Positions 55,887-62,830 of a DNA stretch of 64,000 bases are shown here, in pieces. The number at the start of each line of letters is the position of its first letter. Within the stretch, counting starts at the first letter, position 1. Source of the stretch: DATLLN01 sp963720885 (GTDB lineage Bacteria > Actinomycetota > Thermoleophilia > Gaiellales > JAICJC01); contig CAVRGW010000006.1 of assembly GCA_963720885.1 (NCBI GenBank), positions 558,001 to 622,000 of the forward strand. The letters run 5' to 3'. Made by a program: the position numbers and the translations under genes. The notes below the pieces were generated by a model. It worked only from the letters and a program-made list of their open reading frames with translations. It was not told where the DNA came from and did not search any database.

Positions 55887-56274
55887 CGTCCTGACGGCCA
55901 AGGCGGGCGACGCAGTCCGCCCAGACGATCTCGTCGTCACCGGTCTCGTCCCCGCGGTTGCGTGCACAGCGGGAGATCAGCTCGGCCAGGTCGGCCACCG
56001 CTGCAACGTCACCCGTCGCACAGATCTCGACCAGCCCGGCCGCGTACAGGTAGTCCCCGGTGAGCAGCGCCAGCTCACCGTCGTCCTGTGAGAAGACGCG
56101 AGCCCGGCCGTGGTGCAGCAGGTAGGCCTCGCGGATCATCTCGACGCCGAGCAGGTAGCGGTCGGGGCAACGGCCCGCGTACTCCGGCTCGGGCGGCTCG
56201 CCGGGCAGCACGGTGGCCGACCACAGCGGGCTCTCGGCCGACGCGCGGCGGCCGATCTCGGCCAGCACGCTCAT
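55855..56274 (-). CDS. Short prenyl-synthase-like hypothetical protein beside hemL
   Basis: A 139-residue protein. The stretch LLTGDYLYAAGLVEICATGDVAAVADLAELIS is clearly reminiscent of STGDYLFARAFAELVETGDLPAVTLLSDACLS in the polyprenyl synthase at 46993, but neither aspartate motif is present and the rest is missing, so it cannot be a working synthase. It could be a non-catalytic accessory subunit or a remnant. ATG 56274 overlaps the hemL stop by 4 nt, so it is translated with heme synthesis genes. Confidence 0.6.
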   Translation of the reverse strand: MSVLAEIGRRASAESPLWSATVLPGEPPEPEYAGRCPDRYLLGVEMIREAYLLHHGRARVFSQDDGELALLTGDYLYAAGLVEICATGDVAAVADLAELISRCARNRGDETGDDEIVWADCVARLGRQDVTASSGRRPV

Positions 56275-57548
56275 CCGGCGAACTCCCGCGCCGCTGCCAC
56301 CGTCGCTTCGATGGTGGCAGGCGTGTGCGCGAGCGACGGCATCATGGCCTCGAACTGGGACGGCGCCAGGTAGATGCCCCGGTCGAGCATGTGCTGGTGG
56401 AACGCCGCGTACCGGGTCGTGTCGCTGGCCGCCGCGGTGGCGAAGTCGGTCACCGGCCCGTCCGTGAAGAACGCGGTCAGCATTGCCCCCACGCGGTTGA
56501 CCGTGATTCCCGGCGCGGCCAGCCCAGCCTCGAGCCGGGCGCCGGTCCGCTCGAGCTGCTCGTAGGCGCCCGGTGCGCGCAGCTGCTCGAGCGTGGCCAG
56601 GCCGGCGGCCATCGCCAGCGGGTTTCCGGACAGCGTGCCGGCCTGGTAGACGTCGCCGAGCGGCGCCAGCAGCTCCATCACGTCCGCCCGGCCACCGAAC
56701 GCGGCCGCGGGCACGCCTCCACCGACGATCTTGCCCAGGCACGTGAGATCGGGCCGCACAGCCAGCTGCTCCTGAGCGCCTCCGTAGGCAACGCGGAACC
56801 CGGTGATCACCTCGTCCAGCACCAGCAGCGCGCCGGTGCCGTTGCAGATCGTCCGCAGGCCCTCGAGGAAGCCCGGCTGGGGGGCGACCACACCCATGTT
56901 GCCGGCCACCGGCTCGACGATCACGCAGGCCAGGTCGTCGCCGTGGCGCTCGGCTAGCTCGCGCGCGCCGTCCAGGTCGTTGTAGCCGCACAGCAGCGTG
57001 TCGGCGGTGACCGCCGCGGGCACGCCCGGCGTGGACGGGATGGCCAGCGTCGCCATCCCGGAGCCTGCCTGGGCGAGCAGCGCGTCCACATGGCCGTGGT
57101 AGCCGCCGATGAACTTCAGCACCTTCGTCCGCCCGGTGTAGGCCCGCGCCAGCCGGATCGCGCTCATCGTCGCCTCGGTGCCGGAGGACACGAAGCGCAC
57201 CAGCTCGATCGAGCGGACGGCCGCACACACCTCGCGCGCCAGCTCCACCTCGAGCTCGGTCGGCGCGCCGAACGACGTGCCCGCCCGCGCCGTGCGCTCG
57301 ATCGCCTCGACCACAGCCGGATGCGCGTGGCCGACGATCAGCGGCCCCCACGACATCACCCAGTCGATGTAGCGGTTGCCGTCGACATCGTCGACGTACG
57401 GACCCTCGCCGCGGGCGAGGAACAGCGGATGCTCGCGCCCGACCGAGCGCATCGCCCGCACCGGCGACGAGACACCGCCCGGGATCAGCCGGGCAGCCTC
57501 GGCTGCCAGCCGCTCGGAGACTGCCTCGCTGCGGCCTACGACAGCCAC
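56271..57548 (-). CDS. hemL: Glutamate-1-semialdehyde 2,1-aminomutase
   Basis: A 425-residue PLP enzyme forming 5-aminolevulinate. RLIPGGVSSPVRAMRSVG is the HemL opening, VSSGTEATMSAIRLAR binds PLP phosphate, LLVLDEVITGFRVAYGG carries the PLP aspartate and CLGKIVGGGVPAAAFGG the Schiff-base lysine. GTG 57548 lies inside the hemB 3' end (13-bp overlap), so both C5-pathway heme genes are co-translated. Confidence 0.94.
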   Translation of the reverse strand: MAVVGRSEAVSERLAAEAARLIPGGVSSPVRAMRSVGREHPLFLARGEGPYVDDVDGNRYIDWVMSWGPLIVGHAHPAVVEAIERTARAGTSFGAPTELEVELAREVCAAVRSIELVRFVSSGTEATMSAIRLARAYTGRTKVLKFIGGYHGHVDALLAQAGSGMATLAIPSTPGVPAAVTADTLLCGYNDLDGARELAERHGDDLACVIVEPVAGNMGVVAPQPGFLEGLRTICNGTGALLVLDEVITGFRVAYGGAQEQLAVRPDLTCLGKIVGGGVPAAAFGGRADVMELLAPLGDVYQAGTLSGNPLAMAAGLATLEQLRAPGAYEQLERTGARLEAGLAAPGITVNRVGAMLTAFFTDGPVTDFATAAASDTTRYAAFHQHMLDRGIYLAPSQFEAMMPSLAHTPATIEATVAAAREFAG

Positions 57549-58507
57549 TTGGCGACCTGGCCGGCGTAGTACGTCAGGATCAGGTCGGCTCCGGCGCGGC
57601 GGATGGCGGTCAGCGACTCGAGCACGGCTGCCCGGCGGTCGATCAGGCCCTGCGCCGCGGCGGCCTCGATCATCGCGTACTCGCCGCTCACCTGGTACGC
57701 AGCGACCGGCACCTGCGTCGATTCGCGCACCCGCCGCAGGACGTCCAGGTACGGCATGGCCGGCTTCACCATCACCATGTCCGCGCCCTCGGCGATGTCC
57801 AGCTCGACCTCGCGCAGCGCCTCCCGCGCGTTGGCCGGATCCATCTGATAGCCGCGGCGGTCACCCTCCTGCGGCGCCGAGTGCGCGGCGTCGCGGAACG
57901 GGCCGTAGAAGGCGGACGCAAACTTCGCGCTGTAGGCCAGGATCGCCGTGCCGGACAGCCCCTCGCCGTCGAGCGCTCCGCGGATCGCGCCGACGCGGCC
58001 GTCCATCATGTCCGAGGGCGCGACGACGTCCGCGCCGGCCAGCGCGTGCGACACGGCGACCTGCGCGAGCAGCTCGAGCGTGACGTCGTTGTCAACCTGC
58101 CCGTCGAGCAGCACGCCGCAGTGGCCGTGGGACATGTACTGACAAAGACAGACGTCGGTGATCAGGATCATGTCGGGCACCGCCTCCCGGACGGCGCGCA
58201 GGCCGAGCTGGACGATGCCGTCGTCCGCATAGGCCTCGGCGGCCGCCTCGTCCTTGTACGCCGGCAGGCCGAACAGAATCACCGCGGGGACGCCGAGAGC
58301 GTGTAGCTCAGCGGTTTCGGACACCAGTTCGTCAACGGAAAGGTGGTACTGGCCGGGCATCGAGGGGATCGGCTCGCGCAGGCCCGATCCGTGCCGCACG
58401 AACAGCGGAGCGATCATGTCGGCGGGCGACAGGCGCGTCTCCCGGACCATCGACCGGAGCGCGTCCGTGCGCCGCAATCGACGCATCCTGGTGGCCGGGA
58501 AACCCAT
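57536..58507 (-). CDS. hemB: Porphobilinogen synthase
   Basis: A 323-residue TIM-barrel enzyme condensing two 5-aminolevulinates. The zinc-type cysteine cluster DVCLCQYMSHGHCG is intact, the two Schiff-base lysines are in LAYSAKFASAFYGPFR and VMVKPAMPYLD, and SDMMDGRVGAIR and YQVSGEYAMI complete the active site. It is first in the hemB-hemL unit. Confidence 0.95.
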   Translation of the reverse strand: MGFPATRMRRLRRTDALRSMVRETRLSPADMIAPLFVRHGSGLREPIPSMPGQYHLSVDELVSETAELHALGVPAVILFGLPAYKDEAAAEAYADDGIVQLGLRAVREAVPDMILITDVCLCQYMSHGHCGVLLDGQVDNDVTLELLAQVAVSHALAGADVVAPSDMMDGRVGAIRGALDGEGLSGTAILAYSAKFASAFYGPFRDAAHSAPQEGDRRGYQMDPANAREALREVELDIAEGADMVMVKPAMPYLDVLRRVRESTQVPVAAYQVSGEYAMIEAAAAQGLIDRRAAVLESLTAIRRAGADLILTYYAGQVAKWLS

Positions 58508-58513
58508 GCGGCC

Positions 58514-58519
58514 ATTCTA
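58514..58519 (-). promoter_or_regulatory. Predicted -10 hexamer, leaderless hemB
   Basis: TAGAAT (minus strand) lies 6 nt before the hemB ATG at 58507. Confidence 0.5.
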
Positions 58520-58529
58520 GTCGCGGCCC

Positions 58530-58558
58530 TTTACATGCCTCTGCAGCGGCGATACGCT
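58530..58558 (+). promoter_or_regulatory. Sigma-70-type promoter of the XRE-TPR gene
   Basis: TTTACA (58530-58535), a 17-bp spacer and TACGCT (58553-58558). The leader is about 25 nt with a GGGGG ribosome site before ATG 58590. It lies back to back with the hemB promoter. Confidence 0.5.
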
Positions 58559-58589
58559 TGCCAGGAATCGACCTGCGGGGGTACTGGGC

Positions 58590-59984
58590 ATGGACCAGCT
58601 CGATCAAGAACTTGACTACTCGAACGAAGCGCTGCGCAAGCTGGGCGCGCGCATCCGGCATTTGCGCCGAAAGCGCGCGATGACACAGCGCGATCTCTCG
58701 TTCGACGGCTGCTCCTACAGCTACCTCGCTCGGATCGAGTCGGGCGACCGCAGGCCCAGCCCCCGGGTGCTGCGCGAGATCGCCAGCCGGCTCGGCGTCA
58801 CGGTCGAGGAGCTGCTGGGCGAGGTCTCGAGCAGCGACAGGTCGCGCTCGCTCGAGGTGCTCGACGCGATGATGATGATCCGGCTGGAGCAGTACGAGCA
58901 AGCCGAGGAGCTGCTGCGCGGCGTCCTCCGCGAGGCGCAGGTCGACGCCGACGCGGAGCGGATCAGCGAGGCCTACGAGGGGCTCGGGCTGATCGCCGCC
59001 CGCCGCGGTCGCGACGAGACCGCGCTCGAGTTGTTGACCGCAGCGCTGGACGCCGGCGTGCCCCCGCACCCGGCGCAGCGCCCCGACCTGTACATCGAGC
59101 TCGCCCGCCTGTACGTCTCGAGCGGCGACTCCGCGCGCGCGATCGCGCTGCTGGCCGACTGCATCGAGCGGCTCCGCGGCCTGCCCGAGCGAGACACCGC
59201 CAAGATCGTCCGCTACACGCTGCTGCTCAGCCAGTCCTACGCCGACGCCGGCGACTTCGGCAGCGCCGGCACGGTGCTGGCCGAGGCCCTGCAGGACGGC
59301 GCCGAGGAGATCGACCTGCGTAGCCGAGCTCGCGCCTACTACTCGCTGTCACGGCTGTACGCGTCGACCGGCCAGGTCACTCAGGCCATCGCGTACGCCG
59401 ATCGCGCGCTCGCCATCTACGAGCTGATGGACGACAACGACGCGCTGTCCGACGCGCACCTCCTGTACGCGCAGAACCTGCTCGATGCGGCCGAGACCGA
59501 CCGCGCGGCCACCCACCTCGAAGCCGCCCGCACGCTGCTCGGCGCCCGGCCGAGCTCCGTCGACCTCGGCTTCGTCGTCGTCGAGGAGGCGCGCCTCGCC
59601 CTCCAGCGCGGCCAGCGTGAGGAGGCGGCGACCCGCGCCCGCGAGGGTGTGGAGCTGCTGGCCACGGGCGCCGTGCCCGGGCAGCTGGGCGACGCATACC
59701 TCGTGCTCGCCCGCGTCTATGACGAGCTGGGCGACGGCGAGCGCGCCGAGTGGGCGTACACCGCGGCCATCGATGCGATCCACCGGCAGACCGGCTGGAC
59801 GCGCGAGCTGGCGAAGGCGTACCGCTGGTACGGCAAGTTCCTGAAGCGGATGGGCCGCGCAGAGGCCGCGCTCGAAGCGTTCGAGCTGGCTGCCGATCTG
59901 GCGCCGTCCAACCAGGACGCGCTGGCACCGACGCCCCAGTCCGGCGTCACCAGCTCGGCGGCGCATCCCGAGCCTACGGCGTAG
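58590..59984 (+). CDS. XRE-family regulator with TPR domain
   Basis: A 464-residue protein. Residues 15-75 form a lambda-repressor-type helix-turn-helix (LGARIRHLRRKRAMTQRDLSFDGCSYSYLARIESGDRRPSPRVLREIASRLGV). The remainder is helical with at least seven TPR-like repeats, for example QAEELLRGVLREAQ, ETALELLTAALDAG and AEAALEAFELAADL. TPR domains of such regulators often bind signalling peptides or partners. Target and signal unknown; the divergent hem genes are one candidate. Confidence 0.88.
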   Translation: MDQLDQELDYSNEALRKLGARIRHLRRKRAMTQRDLSFDGCSYSYLARIESGDRRPSPRVLREIASRLGVTVEELLGEVSSSDRSRSLEVLDAMMMIRLEQYEQAEELLRGVLREAQVDADAERISEAYEGLGLIAARRGRDETALELLTAALDAGVPPHPAQRPDLYIELARLYVSSGDSARAIALLADCIERLRGLPERDTAKIVRYTLLLSQSYADAGDFGSAGTVLAEALQDGAEEIDLRSRARAYYSLSRLYASTGQVTQAIAYADRALAIYELMDDNDALSDAHLLYAQNLLDAAETDRAATHLEAARTLLGARPSSVDLGFVVVEEARLALQRGQREEAATRAREGVELLATGAVPGQLGDAYLVLARVYDELGDGERAEWAYTAAIDAIHRQTGWTRELAKAYRWYGKFLKRMGRAEAALEAFELAADLAPSNQDALAPTPQSGVTSSAAHPEPTA

Positions 59985-61167
59985 CTTCCGGCGGCGCCGG
60001 CGGCTCGACTTCGACCTCGACCGGGAGCCCGGCCGGGAGCGGTGCTCCGCGCCAGCTCTCCAGCGTGATCCGCTCGCTCAGGTACTGGATCACCTCGCGG
60101 CCGACGGCGACCAGCGGAAGCGCGACCAGCACGCCCGATATCCCGTAGATCTGCGCCGCGGCCAGCAGCGCGAAGATCACCACCAGCGGGTGCACGCCGA
60201 CGGCGCCGCCCATCAGCTTGGGGATCACGATGTGGCCCTCGATCTGGTGGATGAACAGGAATAGCACGGCAACCGCGACCGCCGCCGTCGGCGACTGGAT
60301 CAGCGCAACGATGAACGGCGGGATCGCGCCCAGCCAGGGGCCGACGTACGGGATCACCTCGGTCACCGCCGCCCATGCGCCGAAGGCGATGGCGTAGTCA
60401 TCGCCGTTCTCGAAGATGCCGAGCGCCCCCAGGATCCAGCACCCGACCCCCGCAGTCGCTCCGATCACCAGCGACACCGTGACCTGCCCGCGGACGTATG
60501 CGATCAGCGCCTTCTCGCACCGGGCGATCAGATCGTCGGATGGGTCGTCGCCGTGGATCCGGCTGCGCAGGAACCGGGACAGCCGGTCGGCGTCGAGCAG
60601 CATGTAGATCGAGATGACGATCACCAGCACGACGTTGAACAGGCTCTCGAACACTCCGATCGCGACGCCCTGGGCGATGCCCACCGCCTTGCCCGTGTAC
60701 TCCTGGAGATCGATCGAGCGGATCCGGTCGATCGCCTGGTTGCCCAGGTCGCGCACCTTGACCTGCTCCAGGCCGTGGGAGTCGAGCCAGTTCTGCAGGC
60801 GGTCGATGCGCACCTCGGCCGGCGTCTCGCCGCCGCCGGGCGGAGTGTTGAACTCCTCCTCGACGATGCTCGACACGGAGCTGACCTGGTCGGCGACGAC
60901 GGTGGCGACGATCACGGCCGTACTGGCGATCGCGACGGCGAACAGGCCGTAGACGATGAACACGGCGAACGACCGCGGGAGCCCGAAGCGCATGAATGCG
61001 CGGACGATCGGGTTCAGCAGGATCGCGATCAGCGCTGCGACGATGAAGATGAACACCGCATGGTTGACGGCGGTGATCAGCTGCCACAGACCGATCACCG
61101 CCAGCGGCAGCCCGACCAGCTGCACCCAGCGCGGGATCACGAACGTGCGCAGCGCGTCGCCGGCCAT
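59974..61167 (-). CDS. AI-2E/PerM family membrane protein
   Basis: A 397-residue transporter-like protein with about eight helices: two at the start, a long cytoplasmic or periplasmic insertion (PPGGGETPAEVRIDRLQNWLDSHG), then VLVIVISIYMLLDADRLSRFLRS and the signature LGAIPPFIVALIQSPTAAVAV with HQIEGHIVIPKLMGGAVGVHPLVVIFALLAAAQIYGISGVLVALPL. The family includes quorum-signal exporters and Na+/H+ antiporters, so the substrate is open. It overlaps the convergent XRE gene by 11 bp. Confidence 0.88.
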   Translation of the reverse strand: MAGDALRTFVIPRWVQLVGLPLAVIGLWQLITAVNHAVFIFIVAALIAILLNPIVRAFMRFGLPRSFAVFIVYGLFAVAIASTAVIVATVVADQVSSVSSIVEEEFNTPPGGGETPAEVRIDRLQNWLDSHGLEQVKVRDLGNQAIDRIRSIDLQEYTGKAVGIAQGVAIGVFESLFNVVLVIVISIYMLLDADRLSRFLRSRIHGDDPSDDLIARCEKALIAYVRGQVTVSLVIGATAGVGCWILGALGIFENGDDYAIAFGAWAAVTEVIPYVGPWLGAIPPFIVALIQSPTAAVAVAVLFLFIHQIEGHIVIPKLMGGAVGVHPLVVIFALLAAAQIYGISGVLVALPLVAVGREVIQYLSERITLESWRGAPLPAGLPVEVEVEPPAPPEATP

Positions 61168-61173
61168 CGACCC

Positions 61174-61179
61174 AACCTA
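61174..61179 (-). promoter_or_regulatory. Predicted -10 hexamer, leaderless AI-2E-family gene
   Basis: TAGGTT (minus strand) lies 6 nt before the ATG at 61167. Confidence 0.45.
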
Positions 61180-61228
61180 GCAGCGGCCCCGGTCGCCACA
61201 ATCGACGAGCAAACGCCGGGTTTTCGGG

Positions 61229-61234
61229 TACCCT
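61229..61234 (+). promoter_or_regulatory. Predicted -10 hexamer, leaderless LytM-like gene
   Basis: TACCCT lies 7 nt before GTG 61242. Confidence 0.45.
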
Positions 61235-61241
61235 GACCACT

Positions 61242-62048
61242 GTGATCGCGACTCGCCAACGGCGGCGCCGGCGTACGACCCGCCGCCGTCCCGAGCCACG
61301 CCGTCTGCGCCGCAGGGCGGGCCTGGCCATCGCCGCTCTACTGACCGTCGGGCTGGCGTTCGCCACGTACCACTCCGGCTCGAGCGGCGGACCCGCCGAA
61401 GGCGTGGCCGCCGTCAGCTCATCGACGCTGGCCGCGGACGGCCGCCCGAAGATCGAGCCGCTCGCCACCTACGGGCCCAGCGGCCCGTCGGCGCTGCAGC
61501 TCAACGTCCCCATCCGCCAGCAGCGGATCACCGCCGTTGTCTACCACGGCATCGGAACGGCGGGCGTCGTGCCGCTGCAGCCGGCCGGCCATCAGATCAA
61601 CGCCGGCTTCCTGTCCCGGGTCTCCGACCGGCTGTTCGGCGGCGACAGCAGCCCAGGACCGCGATACTTCATCGATGACTCCTCCAGCGGCCCGGACACC
61701 GGCTCGGTGGACGTCGGCGCGCCGGCCGGGACGACGGTGTACGCGCCGGTCGACGGCGTGATCGTGTCCGTTCGGCCGTTCGAACTCTCGGGCAAGCAGT
61801 GGGGATCGACCATCCAGATCCGGCCCGACAGGGCGGCGGCCATCACCGTGACCGTGCGCGCGCTGCGGCTGCCCAAGTCCTCGCCGCTGCAGGTGGGCGA
61901 CCCGGTCACCGCGTCGCGCACACCGCTGGGCAAGGTCGTCGACCTCTCCGGCGTGCTCGAGCAGACGGTCGCCAAGTACACGGCGGACGCGGGCAACCAC
62001 GTCTCGCTCTCGCTCGGCCCGTCGCCCGGCGCCAGCCCGTTGCTTTGA
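61242..62048 (+). CDS. Degenerate LytM/M23-like exported protein
   Basis: A 268-residue protein with a very basic N-terminus (RQRRRRRTTRRRPEPRRLRRRAG), one membrane segment (AIAALLTVGLAFATYH) and a C-terminal lysostaphin-like barrel: SVDVGAPAGTTVYAPVDGVIVSV followed by GSTIQIRP. M23 peptidases have H-x(3)-D and H-x-H zinc ligands around this core; none is present here, so it is probably a non-catalytic cell-wall or divisome regulator, like the EnvC type (inference). It is coupled to the ymdB-like gene. Confidence 0.72.
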   Translation: MIATRQRRRRRTTRRRPEPRRLRRRAGLAIAALLTVGLAFATYHSGSSGGPAEGVAAVSSSTLAADGRPKIEPLATYGPSGPSALQLNVPIRQQRITAVVYHGIGTAGVVPLQPAGHQINAGFLSRVSDRLFGGDSSPGPRYFIDDSSSGPDTGSVDVGAPAGTTVYAPVDGVIVSVRPFELSGKQWGSTIQIRPDRAAAITVTVRALRLPKSSPLQVGDPVTASRTPLGKVVDLSGVLEQTVAKYTADAGNHVSLSLGPSPGASPLL

Positions 62049-62830
62049 GGATCCTGTTCATCGCCGACATCTTCGGTGCGCCCGGCCGGCGGATCGTCGA
62101 GCAGCGGCTGCCCGGCCTCCGCGATGAGCTGGCCCTCGACCTGGTGGTCGCAAACGGCGAGAACGCCGCGGACGGCGTCGGCATCACGAGCCGGATCGGC
62201 AAGCGCCTGCTCAGCGTCGGCGTCGACGCGATCACGCTCGGCAACCACGCGCACCGCCAGCGCGAGGTCTATCCGTACCTGAACACCGAGCCGCGGATCA
62301 TCCGGCCGGCCAACCTGCCCGCCGCCTCGCCGGGCCGCGGCGAGACGGTCGTCCGCGCCGCCGACGGCACGGAGGTGACCGTGATCAACCTGCTCGGCCG
62401 GATGCACCTGGAGCCGGCGGTCAGCCCGTTCGAGGCGGGGCCGGCGCTGGTCGAGGCGGCGCGGCTGCGCACACCGGTCGTGCTGGTCGACTTCCACGCC
62501 GAGGTGACCAGCGAGAAGGTCGCGATGGGCCGGCTGCTGGACGGCTCGGCAACGGCGGTGATCGGCACCCACACGCACATCCAGACCAACGACCCGACAG
62601 TGCTCCCCGGCGGCACGGCCTACCTGACCGACGCCGGCATGACCGGGCCCCACGACTCGGTGATCGGCGTCCGCACCGACGTCATCCTCGCCCGGTTCAC
62701 CACCGGCCTGCCGTCGCGCTTCGAGCCGGCGGAGGGGGATGTGCGGATCGAGGGCGCCGTGATCGAGTGCGGCAGCGACGGCCGCGCGACGTCGATCGAG
62801 ACGTTCAGGCTCCGCGAATCGGAGTCGTAA
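62045..62830 (+). CDS. YmdB/TIGR00282-type metallophosphoesterase
   Basis: A 261-residue cyclic-nucleotide phosphodiesterase-like enzyme. The dinuclear site is complete: ILFIADIFGAPGRR, VVANGENAADGVGIT, ITLGNHAHRQRE, VVLVDFHAEVTSEK and AVIGTHTHIQTND. YmdB of Bacillus cleaves 2',3'- and 3',5'-cAMP and affects biofilm decisions. TTG 62045 overlaps the preceding stop (TTGA). The 3' end overlaps the convergent membrane-protein gene by 26 bp. Confidence 0.88.
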   Translation: MRILFIADIFGAPGRRIVEQRLPGLRDELALDLVVANGENAADGVGITSRIGKRLLSVGVDAITLGNHAHRQREVYPYLNTEPRIIRPANLPAASPGRGETVVRAADGTEVTVINLLGRMHLEPAVSPFEAGPALVEAARLRTPVVLVDFHAEVTSEKVAMGRLLDGSATAVIGTHTHIQTNDPTVLPGGTAYLTDAGMTGPHDSVIGVRTDVILARFTTGLPSRFEPAEGDVRIEGAVIECGSDGRATSIETFRLRESES

